64,000 nt of DNA from JBBQLG01 sp964251665. Its GTDB lineage: Bacteria; Bacteroidota; Bacteroidia; Cytophagales; Spirosomataceae. The translations under genes were made by a program, and so were the position numbers. Within the stretch, counting starts at the first letter, position 1; each line of letters opens with the position of its first letter. Under the pieces are notes generated by a model that had not been told where the DNA came from, searched no databases, and saw nothing but the letters and a program-made list of their open reading frames with translations. Shown piece after piece: positions 34,062 through 42,986 of this stretch. The stretch is taken from assembly GCA_964251665.1 (NCBI GenBank), contig CAXUKO010000005.1, positions 186,001-250,000 on the forward strand. Direction: 5' to 3'.

Positions 34062-35657
34062 TTAGTTCAGCGGAATATTATAGATAGGACGGCCCATTGG
34101 CACGTCACTAACATCGCCCTTAAAGTTCCGGCGCTGCACACCTTCTACTTCAATTACGTAACGATCGCCAGCCTGAGCTTCCTGAGCCAGATTACCGAGT
34201 GAGCCGCCAGCTCCACCAAGTTGTACTCCGCCAACCCGACGGTTACCACGTGCTAAACTGACCGTAATACCCGTTACGCGGTAATTGGCATCCTCCGGCA
34301 GAAAGTTTTTAAAGCTTTCATCTGGATTAGCCTGCACCCGAATACTCCGTACCGATGACGCAGGCATACCACGCTTTTCATCAACTACCGAACCCCCAGC
34401 GAAATACTGTAGAGTTGGTCTTGGCACTTTATTTACCTTAAAGTTTTCTGTACCTAACAGGCTACCAGCATTGCTAATATTAATTGCTACCTGTACCGAA
34501 TTTGGGACAATAGTGATTTTACCTTTGCCACCACCGGCTAATACTTCTGCACCATTAGCCGAGAAATTCGGATTCCAAAGTGCACCTAATTGTGGGCTTT
34601 GAATGCTCAGTTTGTTCGCGCAACCCAGATACAACGGCGGTAGTGTTCCCGTTTCAATTTGATACGACGGCTTGGCTACGAAGTACTCCTGGTTGAACGA
34701 AGCTGTTTTTGCTTCTCCATTCGGCGATGTATATGAAATCGTACCAACCAGCGTCCGGCGCGCTAAGCCATTTTTATCGTATGACCCTCCCTGAGCAGTG
34801 AATTCAATTTCACCCGTACCATTTACAACGCGTACCGGCCCGCCACTTAAGCTCATCCGAGGGGTAATACCCGACGACGAGGCAGCCAGGAACATCTGAC
34901 CTTTGAACTTAGTACCCGCTACAACGACTTTCGATTCCATGCTGAGCATAGCCAGGATCTTGTCAAATTTCACGTCCTGCGCACCAACTTTCGAGGCTAA
35001 ATAGTCCAGCGTTTGTCCTTCAACCCGACGAACATCAGCCTGCTTCTGGCTTAACACAGCCAAAGCTGCCGGTACGGGTGTCTGCTCAAAATTAAGTGCG
35101 GCAAAGTCTTTACGGCGCTGATCGGCCGACCGTGCTGCAATAGGATCGTCTTTACCATCCATTGCCAGGGACGTAAACTTGGTATTACCAATTTTACTCA
35201 GGTTGTCGGTATACGTGTTCAGTGAGTTTTTTAGCTTGTACGCTTCACCACTGCGGTTGGTGCCACCAATCATGATCTGGGCGACCTTCTCCTCTTCACT
35301 TAAGTTCTTGATATTTCCAGCCTCATCGGTACCACCACCCGCTTCGGTAATGACCCGCTGTTTGAGGCCATCAAGTTCAGCAATAACATCGGCGGTCATT
35401 TTCCGAACTTCCTCGGCTTGTTTAATAATAGCTACATCGGCTGGGCGGCTGCCTGATTTTTCGACCGTTGTCCGGATACTTTCCAGAGTCTTCTGATTAA
35501 TCTGACTCGATGCGCTAACGGATTGTTCCACGCTGTTATTGAGCAGGACGAATTTTTCCAGAATGGCCGATGTCACTTGTAATGCGAGTAACGCGGTCAA
35601 TACCAGATACATCATCCCGATCATCTTCTGACGGGGTGTCTCTTTTCCACCTGCCAT
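34062..35657 (-). CDS. gldM: Type IX secretion motor/stator component GldM/PorM
   Basis: GldM/PorM spans from the inner membrane across the periplasm and, with GldL, forms the proton-driven rotary motor of the T9SS. The protein is 531 residues, near the usual ~515. A short cytoplasmic start with the conserved Arg9 (ETPRQKMIGMMYLVLTALLALQV) leads into one membrane helix. A helical domain follows to about residue 215 and then three beta domains that contact the GldK/GldN ring. The C-terminal beta domain ends DVSDVPMGRPIYNIPLN. It is ordered between gldL and gldN, as in all known loci. Confidence 0.97.
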   Translation of the reverse strand: MAGGKETPRQKMIGMMYLVLTALLALQVTSAILEKFVLLNNSVEQSVSASSQINQKTLESIRTTVEKSGSRPADVAIIKQAEEVRKMTADVIAELDGLKQRVITEAGGGTDEAGNIKNLSEEEKVAQIMIGGTNRSGEAYKLKNSLNTYTDNLSKIGNTKFTSLAMDGKDDPIAARSADQRRKDFAALNFEQTPVPAALAVLSQKQADVRRVEGQTLDYLASKVGAQDVKFDKILAMLSMESKVVVAGTKFKGQMFLAASSSGITPRMSLSGGPVRVVNGTGEIEFTAQGGSYDKNGLARRTLVGTISYTSPNGEAKTASFNQEYFVAKPSYQIETGTLPPLYLGCANKLSIQSPQLGALWNPNFSANGAEVLAGGGKGKITIVPNSVQVAINISNAGSLLGTENFKVNKVPRPTLQYFAGGSVVDEKRGMPASSVRSIRVQANPDESFKNFLPEDANYRVTGITVSLARGNRRVGGVQLGGAGGSLGNLAQEAQAGDRYVIEVEGVQRRNFKGDVSDVPMGRPIYNIPLN

Positions 35658-35697
35658 AATTCGGGGTAGTAATTTGTGATTTTTGAGTTGAAAAAAA

Positions 35698-35756
35698 TTT
35701 GTGGTTTGTGGTTCGCAGCGTTCTTTTAAACGAACTACGAGCTACAAACCACAAAC
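35698..35756. repeat. Inverted repeat in the gldL-gldM spacer
   Basis: TTTGTGGTTTGTGGTTCG (35698-35715) is matched on the other strand by CGAAC...TACAAACCACAAA (35731-35755), with a 7-nt insertion on the right arm. The spacer is about 106 bases in an otherwise tight operon. It resembles the 28447-28568 spacer. Confidence 0.6.
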
Positions 35757-35763
35757 AACTGAT

Positions 35764-36579
35764 TTAGGCGTTCGTACCGCGCATAGCAGTAAGCATGCTA
35801 CCGTAGACGTTATTTAACGATGCGAGGTTGCCGGTCAGTTTAGACAGCTCAGTCTTGAACTGCTGCGTGTCGCGGCTGGCATCGGCCATATTCTGCATAG
35901 CAGACGTAAGGTTACCATAGAAAGCGTTCATGGCTTTCAGGTGCTTGTTGGTATCCTGTAACTCAAGTTCATACACGGCGTTCAGAGCGCCCATGTTCTT
36001 GGTCACTTTCTGGAACTGATCCCGGTAATCTTTAGCGTCGGTTGTCGCGTCAGCCATCGAACTCATCGCAGAAATGGCTGTCCCGTACGATTTGTTCATC
36101 TCCGTAATCGACTGCGAAGCCGATTTCACATTGCGCGAGTATTCGTTCGTAGCAACGGTTGCGTCGGTCAGGTCGGTCAGTTTCGAGACGGTATCGTTCA
36201 GGTTACGGAAACCCGAGCCTAAGCGCTCAAATACTTCCGGCGTTACTTTAGCCTGTGCCAGCATCTGATCCATGTTGCTGGTTAAGCCATTTGCCTGTGG
36301 AGCAGGTTTACGTACTTCACCTTTGTAATCGGGAGACAGTTCAGGATACACTTTTTCCCATTCGTAGCCGTCACTCGCTACTGCCGGAAAGATGAAACTC
36401 TGAATGGCATAAAGGGCAAAAATGACAGCTTCGGTAATAAGACCGGCGGTGAGCAGCCAGCCCAGCGATTCGATATGTTGAATTTTAGCCATTGCACCGA
36501 GTACGACAACGGCGGCACCAGCACTATAAATGGTTGGAACAAGACGGTCCCAAACGAAATTAACTTTTCCTGCGGCCAT
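35764..36579 (-). CDS. gldL: Type IX secretion motor component GldL/PorL
   Basis: GldL is the inner-membrane proton-conducting partner of GldM. The 271-residue protein has two membrane helices (about residues 14-32 and 40-62). Lys32 in the first and Glu50 in GLITEAVIFALYAIQ in the second correspond to the charged residues shown to be essential in Flavobacterium GldL. The rest is a cytoplasmic helical domain with repeats of the form L-x-x-x-N-x-x-Y. The order K-L-M-N is conserved. Confidence 0.95.
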   Translation of the reverse strand: MAAGKVNFVWDRLVPTIYSAGAAVVVLGAMAKIQHIESLGWLLTAGLITEAVIFALYAIQSFIFPAVASDGYEWEKVYPELSPDYKGEVRKPAPQANGLTSNMDQMLAQAKVTPEVFERLGSGFRNLNDTVSKLTDLTDATVATNEYSRNVKSASQSITEMNKSYGTAISAMSSMADATTDAKDYRDQFQKVTKNMGALNAVYELELQDTNKHLKAMNAFYGNLTSAMQNMADASRDTQQFKTELSKLTGNLASLNNVYGSMLTAMRGTNA

Positions 36580-36626
36580 GAGAATGATTAACGACTGATT
36601 AATTATGGGGTGATTACTGTGGATTG

Positions 36627-37763
36627 TTACGCTTTTTTGGTGGTCTTTTTGCTGCTCTTGCTGCTGCTCGCTTTGGCACCGCCCCGGCCACCACGCATTG
36701 ATGCAGTGCGACCTTCGAGGTTATCCATTACGCAACGGAAACCGATGTAGGACCGTTTGGCATCTTCGTATTCGTACGAACGGGTACCGGTTTCAAGGTA
36801 GTAGGCAATGTCTTTCCAGGAACCGCCCCGAACCACCTTACGTGGTTCGTCCGGATTCTGATTGTCAGGGTTCATGTCCCAGACAATGGCGTTGGCGTTA
36901 TCAGAGAAGGCATCCCGGCACCATTCAGCTACGTTACCGGCCATGTTATAAAGGCCATAATCGTTGGCACTATAGGCGTTGGCCGGTGCAGTATACGGAT
37001 AGCCATCAGCGTCGAAGTTACCGCGCTGTGGTTTGAAGTTAGCCAGGTAGCATCCTTTGCCATTAGCCACGTATGGGTTGCCCCAGGGGTATTTAGCACC
37101 GGCTTTGCCACCACGGGCGGCCCACTCCCACTCCGCTTCGGATGGTAACCGGAACCGGGGCGACAGGTACTGACCTTCTTTTGTCCGGTGATCATTATAG
37201 ATTGCCGTACGCCACTGACTGAAGTGCTGAGCCGCTTTCCAGCTTACACCTACCACCGGATAGGTATCAAAAGCCGGGTGCGAGAAATAGTACTCCAGCA
37301 TCGGGTCGCCGTTGTGGTAAGTAAAGTCATTTTTCCAGACAGCGGTATCAGGATAGTACCGCGCCATGATTTCTTCTTCACCCAGGGTCGAGACAGAGTC
37401 GGCCAACAGGGAGTTGACATACTGCCGATATTCGTGGTTAGTGATTTCCGTATCGTCCATGTAGAACGAACTGATGGTCACCTGCCGGTTCATGTTAATC
37501 TGCGTAGCCGCTACATCTTCATCGGCCTGACCCATGATGAACGATCCTGATGGAACCAACACCATGCCATAGGGTGTATCCTGCTTATAACCAGGGCGGC
37601 CTTTTGCGGTGATTTCGCCGTTAGTAATTCCGGTTTCGCCACCTTTGCCCCCCTTACCCATCTTCGATTTAATAAATCCGCAACCCTGCACCAGCAGAAT
37701 CGTTGCCACTACCAGTATGCCCCGGGTTGCATTAGTAGTAAAGCTATTATACTTCATCATCAT
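36627..37763 (-). CDS. gldK: Type IX secretion ring lipoprotein GldK/PorK
   Basis: GldK/PorK is an outer-membrane lipoprotein forming the T9SS ring with GldN. A lipobox (LLVQGC, Cys28) follows a short hydrophobic stretch. The main domain has the formylglycine-generating-enzyme fold: MVLVPSGSFIMGQADED, FYMDDTEITNHEYRQYV, then AEWEWAARGG, YNMAGNVAEWCRDAF and VVRGGSWKD. The copper-binding cysteines of true FGE enzymes are not conserved, as expected for a structural GldK. The 378-residue length is slightly shorter than F. johnsoniae GldK. The C-terminal tail is Lys/Ser/Gly-rich. Confidence 0.94.
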   Translation of the reverse strand: MMMKYNSFTTNATRGILVVATILLVQGCGFIKSKMGKGGKGGETGITNGEITAKGRPGYKQDTPYGMVLVPSGSFIMGQADEDVAATQINMNRQVTISSFYMDDTEITNHEYRQYVNSLLADSVSTLGEEEIMARYYPDTAVWKNDFTYHNGDPMLEYYFSHPAFDTYPVVGVSWKAAQHFSQWRTAIYNDHRTKEGQYLSPRFRLPSEAEWEWAARGGKAGAKYPWGNPYVANGKGCYLANFKPQRGNFDADGYPYTAPANAYSANDYGLYNMAGNVAEWCRDAFSDNANAIVWDMNPDNQNPDEPRKVVRGGSWKDIAYYLETGTRSYEYEDAKRSYIGFRCVMDNLEGRTASMRGGRGGAKASSSKSSKKTTKKA

Positions 37764-37986
37764 CAGCGTACTTTATACGTTTGTGCCAGACCAGTCTAAA
37801 AACGAAAATCCGTCTTGTTATTGTATGTTAAATTTCTTTATTCGCCGGAAGGAATTCCGTCTCTTTTTTATTGTCATTCCGGGGCACCCGGCTCAGCCAC
37901 ATCCCTTTCGGTCAAAAATAAGCCGCTCACGGCAAACAGCCTAACAATAATACTGCCAAACCCGTATCCATTTCTCCTTTCTTACC

Positions 37987-38955
37987 TTAATACCGAAAGC
38001 GTGGTGTTCGTATAATTGGCTTCCTGCGGGCATCGGGAGCAGGCAGCGCGTAGCTCAGCTGAATCTCCTGCGAGGTAGGGCTTTTTGCTTTAATATTACT
38101 GGTTGTAAAGTCAATGGCATAGGCAAACCGCAGCGCATTGTTCTTTAACAAACTGATACCCAGCATAGCCGCCGGCGCATCCTGCTGCCGGTACGACAGG
38201 CCCGCAAAATAACGTGTCTGGTAGGTAACCAGTACATTGGCCGTCAGCGATGATCCTTTAAATCCCGCTTCATTGCTATATTGATAGAGGATAGAGGGCT
38301 GAACGTCGAGATCATACCCAATACCCAGTTTATACCCGGCGGTCAGAAACGTAGACCGGTTTATGGGGTTCAGTCCCGTGCTCGAACCAAATTTATAAGA
38401 CGGTTGCGTGATGTGTTTCATACTAACCCCCACCCAGTAATCGGTTGTGTTGTAATAAATTCCGGCTCCCAGATCAGGCTGTGACTGACTATACTTTCCG
38501 GTCGGCAGCAGGACGTCGCCCGGTTCGTTCGCACGGTATACATCGTAGTTAAACCCCTGACTATACAGACCACCCTGAACGCCAAACGACAGGGTCCCAT
38601 TCTTCAGCGCCAGGCGGTAAGCATAGGAAAGCTGTACCGTCTGATTCGTCTGCGGGCCGGCTACGTCATTAAAGGCATAAATCCCCACGCCACTCTTGAT
38701 TTTAGCCAGCGGCATGTTGTACGATAAAATCTGGGTGTTAAAGGCTCCCCCCTGATCAAACGATGCCTGATACCCGGCGTACTGCGTTCGGTGCGTCAGT
38801 TGTAACCGCGACACACCCTCAGAACCAGCCGCTGCGGGATTGTAATAAAGCTGGTTAAACATAAATAAACTTACCTGCGGGTCCTGCTGAGCCAGTACCG
38901 GGCTAGCAGAAATCAGTAGCAAAAGACCAGCAAAACCGTAGAACGTACGAATCAT
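37987..38955 (-). CDS. porP: PorP/SprF family outer-membrane protein
   Basis: This 322-residue beta-barrel protein has a signal peptide (ending SPVLAQ) and the family signature QDPQVSLFMFNQLYYNPAAAGSEG. PorP/SprF proteins pair with T9SS-exported proteins or with the T9SS itself, often anchoring C-terminally sorted cargo or SprB-like adhesins. The strand-rich body fits an 8- to 14-stranded barrel. It lies just upstream of gldKLMN on the same strand, as PorP does in Porphyromonas gingivalis. Several paralogues usually exist per genome, so whether this is the core PorP or a cargo-specific SprF is inferred from linkage. Confidence 0.9.
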   Translation of the reverse strand: MIRTFYGFAGLLLLISASPVLAQQDPQVSLFMFNQLYYNPAAAGSEGVSRLQLTHRTQYAGYQASFDQGGAFNTQILSYNMPLAKIKSGVGIYAFNDVAGPQTNQTVQLSYAYRLALKNGTLSFGVQGGLYSQGFNYDVYRANEPGDVLLPTGKYSQSQPDLGAGIYYNTTDYWVGVSMKHITQPSYKFGSSTGLNPINRSTFLTAGYKLGIGYDLDVQPSILYQYSNEAGFKGSSLTANVLVTYQTRYFAGLSYRQQDAPAAMLGISLLKNNALRFAYAIDFTTSNIKAKSPTSQEIQLSYALPAPDARRKPIIRTPRFRY

Positions 38956-39107
38956 ATGGATTGAATCGGGGGCTAACTAAACGCTGCGTAGCAGTTTACC
39001 ACTTAACGCCGGATAACACAAAAATATTGGCAAAAAAAGGGTCGGGCCACAGAGACAGAACCCGTAGTTCAATCTCCGTAATCCGACCATTCTCTAAACG
39101 CAGCAGT

Positions 39108-39893
39108 TTAAAGATTGTTGGCTTTTTTGATGTACAGTTCAAGGGCACCCGTCATTGAGGGAGCATTGGGTAATGGCGCTTCGATGTCCAGGATTAGCCC
39201 GGCCTCGGTAATAGAGCGGGCCGTAGTTGGTCCGAACGCAGCTACGCGCACGCCATTTTGCTTAAAGTCAGGGAAGTTACTCAGCAGCGAGCCAATCCCC
39301 GACGGGCTAAAGAAGGCAATGATATCGAACGACGCAACGTCGAGATCAGACAAATCCGTTGGTACAGTTTCGTACATAACTGCCTCCGTAAGATGCAGGC
39401 CGCTGGTATCCATGAATTCCGGTATGTCGTTCTGCCGGATGTTAGAGCACGGAAACAGAAACTTCTCGGTTTTGTGCTTCTTAATCAGGTCAAAAAGCTC
39501 TACAGCCGTTTTAGTACCCGAAAAGATTTTGCGCTTGCGGATAACGATGTATTTCTGGAGATAATTGGCCGTCTGCTCCGAAATGCAGAAGTACTTCATA
39601 TCAGCCGGCACTTCAATCCGTAGCTCCTGACAAATGCGGAAGAAATGGTCAATCGCATTCCGGCTGGTAAAGATGATAGCCGTATGCTCCAGAATATTGA
39701 CTTTCTGGCGTCGGAAATCTTTACCAGCCACGCCCTGTATCTGAATGAAGGGCCGGAAGTCGATCTTGATGTTGTACTTACTGGCTAAGTCAAAATACGG
39801 AGATTTTTCGTCGGCGGGTCGGGACTGAGTCACCAGAATGCTGCCTACATGCGTGAGCCGGTTCTGGGTATTGGGTGTGTTTATTTCGTTCAT
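39108..39893 (-). CDS. hemD: Uroporphyrinogen-III synthase
   Basis: HemD cyclises hydroxymethylbilane to uroporphyrinogen III in heme and siroheme synthesis. The 261-residue protein has the two-domain pattern of this weakly conserved family: I-L-V-T-Q-S-R-P near the start, a central IIFTSRNAIDHFFRI, then DIIAFFSPSGIGSLLSNF and the C-terminal VAAFGPTTARSITEAGL, the best conserved motif. No other heme genes are adjacent. It sits between DUF4271 and porP in the same direction, a linkage seen in many Bacteroidota. Confidence 0.88.
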   Translation of the reverse strand: MNEINTPNTQNRLTHVGSILVTQSRPADEKSPYFDLASKYNIKIDFRPFIQIQGVAGKDFRRQKVNILEHTAIIFTSRNAIDHFFRICQELRIEVPADMKYFCISEQTANYLQKYIVIRKRKIFSGTKTAVELFDLIKKHKTEKFLFPCSNIRQNDIPEFMDTSGLHLTEAVMYETVPTDLSDLDVASFDIIAFFSPSGIGSLLSNFPDFKQNGVRVAAFGPTTARSITEAGLILDIEAPLPNAPSMTGALELYIKKANNL

Positions 39894-39958
39894 TGAATCT
39901 ACCTCGTTTCAGGGGGTCGAAGCCTGACTTCATCCTTAGCTAATCTACCCCGCCTGTC

Positions 39959-41140
39959 TTAGAGTGCAAAACGCACGCCAATCAGCAGGGGAATCAATTC
40001 AACGAGGCAAAGGTACGAAAATAAATACAGATTCTTGACCGTAACCAGCCCCCGGATCACCAGATACAGCAACCCTGTACGAACCAGATAAAAGATCACG
40101 AACGGTACCAGCAGGTAAGCGCTCAGCCAGTCGGTCTGCTGTACATTGTAGGCCACGGTTGTTCCCAGCAGCGCCACAAGCGTAAAAAACAGCAGGTCAG
40201 ACTGCAGCACTTTCACGAAGTGGACCGTAATGATCGAATCAAGCTTATACAACCCGCCCAGCGCGGCCAGGGCCACATACTTTCCCATCAAAAGGACAAA
40301 TACATACCCGCTCAGCAGGAAAAAGTCGGCTATCAGCGCGGGTAACTGCTGTCCGCTGAGCAGCACAGACCGTGAGCCAAACAGATCGATGTTACGGCTT
40401 TGCACGAATAGCAGCATGAACGCCACCAGAAAACTCAGGTTTAACGTAAAAAGCAGCAGCGGCCGGTTAAGTGATTTCGTGGCCAGAAACGATTCGTCGC
40501 GCAGGCGCAGTGTCAGCAGGTCGCGTGGATTGTAAAAAGCCAGAAAAGCCCGCTGAAAGAATGTAAACAGAAAAGCGTGGGTAGCTAACAAAAACAGGAA
40601 AGCCAGTGAGAAAAAGTTGGTGAACACCGATGAGGGGCGCGGCCGAACACTAAGAGCATCGTCGCTGAGGACCACCGGACGCTGCACCGCCGATTTGGGA
40701 TAGCCGATAAAAACGGCTTTATCGGCCCCTCCCGGTGCCCCGTAGATTGTCAGAAAAATTTGTGGCCGACGGTACACCCGGTACAGACTGTCGATGTCCA
40801 TGACTAACCAGCCACCGGCGGGCAGATTGCGCCGGAGGGCCGCGTCGATGAACAGATAACCGGGCTGACGGGTCGAGATAAGCAGTTTGTAGTGCCGGTT
40901 GCTTTCCAGATCGACAAAGGCACTAATGGCCGTCGCATCGGTATGGAGTTCGTCAATGTACGGGATATAGGCTTTGTTAACCTCGTCGAATACCTGAAAA
41001 TCATCACGCAGGTCACGCACCGGGTAGTACCGCTGCTCCGGCCCGATGCCCTGACGGGTACCGGCATCCTGCGCCCAAACGGCAGCAGCACCCACTACGC
41101 AACCCAGAAAGATAATAAAGCGAACAAACACGGCTGGCAT
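39959..41140 (-). CDS. DUF4271 membrane protein with exported N-terminal domain
   Basis: The 393-residue protein has a signal peptide (ending AAAVWAQ) and a periplasmic segment of about 170 residues, then six to seven membrane helices (for example FFSLAFLFLLATHAFLFTFF, LLLFTLNLSFLVAFMLLFV and LLVPFVIFYLVRTGLLYLVI). This matches DUF4271, a Bacteroidota-specific family of unknown function usually beside hemD and often near T9SS genes. Its ATG is only three bases after the T-run of a terminator-like hairpin, which is unusual. A role in envelope or T9SS biogenesis is inferred from linkage only. Confidence 0.8.
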   Translation of the reverse strand: MPAVFVRFIIFLGCVVGAAAVWAQDAGTRQGIGPEQRYYPVRDLRDDFQVFDEVNKAYIPYIDELHTDATAISAFVDLESNRHYKLLISTRQPGYLFIDAALRRNLPAGGWLVMDIDSLYRVYRRPQIFLTIYGAPGGADKAVFIGYPKSAVQRPVVLSDDALSVRPRPSSVFTNFFSLAFLFLLATHAFLFTFFQRAFLAFYNPRDLLTLRLRDESFLATKSLNRPLLLFTLNLSFLVAFMLLFVQSRNIDLFGSRSVLLSGQQLPALIADFFLLSGYVFVLLMGKYVALAALGGLYKLDSIITVHFVKVLQSDLLFFTLVALLGTTVAYNVQQTDWLSAYLLVPFVIFYLVRTGLLYLVIRGLVTVKNLYLFSYLCLVELIPLLIGVRFAL

Positions 41141-41142
41141 AC

Positions 41143-41172
41143 GAAAAAGCCGGAACGGTTAGGCTCCGGCTT
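41143..41172 (-). terminator. Terminator-like hairpin between sucD and the DUF4271 start codon
   Basis: AAGCCGGA and TCCGGCTT arms (10-nt loop) are followed on the minus strand by TTTTT ending three bases before the DUF4271 ATG (41140). It should terminate sucD mRNA, and in a readthrough transcript it would mask the ribosome-binding region. Confidence 0.75.
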
Positions 41173-41222
41173 GGCAAAGTTAGTGAAAACCGATAAGGTC
41201 TTTCAGCGGCTGATGGTGTAAC

Positions 41223-42098
41223 CTACCGGCCCAGCGCCTTCAGCATCGTTTCGCCAATCAGCGCGGGCGATTCGACTACGTGAATACCACATTCGCGCAT
41301 AATGGCCATTTTAGCCGCTGCGGTATCATCGGCACCACCAACGATGGCACCGGCATGGCCCATCCGGCGCCCTTTTGGAGCCGTTTGACCAGCAATAAAC
41401 CCAACAACCGGTTTTTTATTGCCGGTAGACTGAATGTAGCGGGCCGCTTCGGCTTCCATGCCGCCACCGATCTCACCAATCATAACGATGGCTTCGGTGT
41501 CGGGATCATTCATAAGCAGTTCAACGGCTTCTTTGGTGGTAGTTCCGATAATCGGGTCGCCACCGATACCAATGGCTGTCGACTGGCCCAAACCAGCTTT
41601 AGTTAGCTGATCAACGGCTTCGTAGGTTAATGTTCCTGACTTGGAAACAATGCCGATGGTGCCTTTTTTGAAGATAAAGCCCGGCATGATACCAACTTTA
41701 CATTCTTCGGCCGTCATTACGCCCGGACAGTTAGGACCGATCAACCGAACATCGCGGCCGCGGAGGTAATCCTTCACGGCGACCATATCTTTAGTTGGGA
41801 TGCCTTCGGTAATGCAGATGATAACCTTAATGCCGGCATCTGCGGCTTCCATAATGGCATCCGCAGCAAAGGCAGGCGGCACGAAGATAATCGACACATC
41901 AGCGCCGGTTTCCGTAACGGCGTCACGAACGGTATTAAAAACAGGCTGGTCGAGGTGAGTCTGGCCGCCTTTGCCCGGCGTTACGCCACCCACCACATTG
42001 GTGCCGTATTCGAGCATCTGCTGGGCGTGGAAACTCCCTTCGGAGCCAGTAAATCCCTGGACGATTACTTTCGAGTTCTGATTGACTAAAACACTCAT
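41223..42098 (-). CDS. sucD: Succinyl-CoA synthetase alpha subunit
   Basis: The alpha subunit of the TCA-cycle enzyme converts succinyl-CoA to succinate with nucleotide triphosphate formation and carries the phosphohistidine. The 291-residue protein shows the CoA-binding start VIVQGFTGSEGSFHAQQMLEYGTNVVGGVTPGKGG, the conserved IGPNCPG, and the active-site His in GHAGAIVGG. ATG 42098 (MSVLVNQNSKV) is chosen; a longer frame to 42176 has an atypical leader. sucC is not adjacent, so the beta subunit is encoded elsewhere. It is closed by the hairpin at 41143-41172. Confidence 0.96.
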   Translation of the reverse strand: MSVLVNQNSKVIVQGFTGSEGSFHAQQMLEYGTNVVGGVTPGKGGQTHLDQPVFNTVRDAVTETGADVSIIFVPPAFAADAIMEAADAGIKVIICITEGIPTKDMVAVKDYLRGRDVRLIGPNCPGVMTAEECKVGIMPGFIFKKGTIGIVSKSGTLTYEAVDQLTKAGLGQSTAIGIGGDPIIGTTTKEAVELLMNDPDTEAIVMIGEIGGGMEAEAARYIQSTGNKKPVVGFIAGQTAPKGRRMGHAGAIVGGADDTAAAKMAIMRECGIHVVESPALIGETMLKALGR

Positions 42099-42169
42099 GA
42101 TGGTTGTAAATCGTTGGCGATAGGTTCGTGAGCCGACACCGGATTGGTGCGTAAAAATCGCGTAAAAGT

Positions 42170-42331
42170 AGGACAAAAGTCGGTAAGTCGGATAAGTCAG
42201 GCAGTCAATAAGTTAGTAAGCCGGGCAAGTGGCTCCGCCAGAATCCCCGTTTGGTGATGCACTACCTGCCGCCTTACCAACTTACGCGAGGCCACTTACC
42301 TGACGGATGAGCGTATCGCCTTACCAACTTT
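42170..42331. repeat. Degenerate inverted repeat spacer upstream of sucD
   Basis: Words such as AAGTCGGTAAGTC, TAAGTTAGTAAG and CAAGTGGC on the left are matched in inverted order by GCCACTTACC and CTTACCAACTTAC on the right, ending in T9. It resembles other near-palindromic spacers in the window and could fold into a long imperfect hairpin. Confidence 0.5.
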
Positions 42332-42348
42332 TTTTTTACCTTACCGCT

Positions 42349-42936
42349 ATGATTTTGTCACACATCATTTCGGATGCCGTTCTCACTGGCACCGGTATCT
42401 GGGTTTTCTGGCACTACTTTGGCCGGATGGCTTTCTACAATCGATTGCTATGGGGCTTCTTTTTGCTTACCCTGACAATGGCCGCTTTCATGGGCATGCT
42501 GGTCTTATCCGGTAACGACCTGCTCGAACCGCTGAGTCATTCATTAGACGTGCTGGCGGGCAGTTTTGGCACCGTTTGTCTGATAGTGGGCGTCTGGGCA
42601 TTGGTGAACCGGCGGCTGGTCAGTCTCGTCAGTTTCGCTACCACGCTCATTCTGGGTCTGTTTATGTTTGTGGTGCTGTTGCTGCCCGATGCACGAGTGT
42701 TTGCCCCGGTCTTTCAATCGATAGGCATCCTGACAGTGATGCTGCTGGCGGTCTGGGGGTTGCTCCGGCGCGAAATGTGGGCCGTCTGGCTAGTCGTAGC
42801 CGTTATGCTGATGGGTATTGCAACCAAAGCTTCGGCCTTTGGCCAATTAATCGCTCCGACCGACTTTTACCACTATGCGATGGCCCTATCGCTGCTGGGC
42901 TTTGGCAAAGCCGTTCAGGGATCGATGGCCAGCTAA
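42349..42936 (+). CDS. Polytopic membrane protein, unknown function
   Basis: This 195-residue protein has about six hydrophobic segments: ISDAVLTGTGIWVFWHYF, NRLLWGFFLLTLTMAAFMGMLVL, VLAGSFGTVCLIVGVWALV, LVSFATTLILGLFMFVVLLL, SIGILTVMLLAVWGLL and WAVWLVVAVMLMGIATKA. It has no recognisable catalytic motif. ATG 42349 is preferred over 42307 because the extra residues would cross a T9 tract. The gene precedes topoisomerase IB by 50 bases and may be co-transcribed. I do not know its function. Confidence 0.7.
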   Translation: MILSHIISDAVLTGTGIWVFWHYFGRMAFYNRLLWGFFLLTLTMAAFMGMLVLSGNDLLEPLSHSLDVLAGSFGTVCLIVGVWALVNRRLVSLVSFATTLILGLFMFVVLLLPDARVFAPVFQSIGILTVMLLAVWGLLRREMWAVWLVVAVMLMGIATKASAFGQLIAPTDFYHYAMALSLLGFGKAVQGSMAS

Positions 42937-42986
42937 ATAAACCCCGACGTTGGTTCGCGCGTTATACCGCACAGACTCAACACAGC

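Noticed and set aside
42576..42986. Upstream extension of the topoisomerase IB reading frame
   Set aside because: It overlaps a membrane protein gene in another frame; the conserved enzyme sequence begins at the ATG at 42987.
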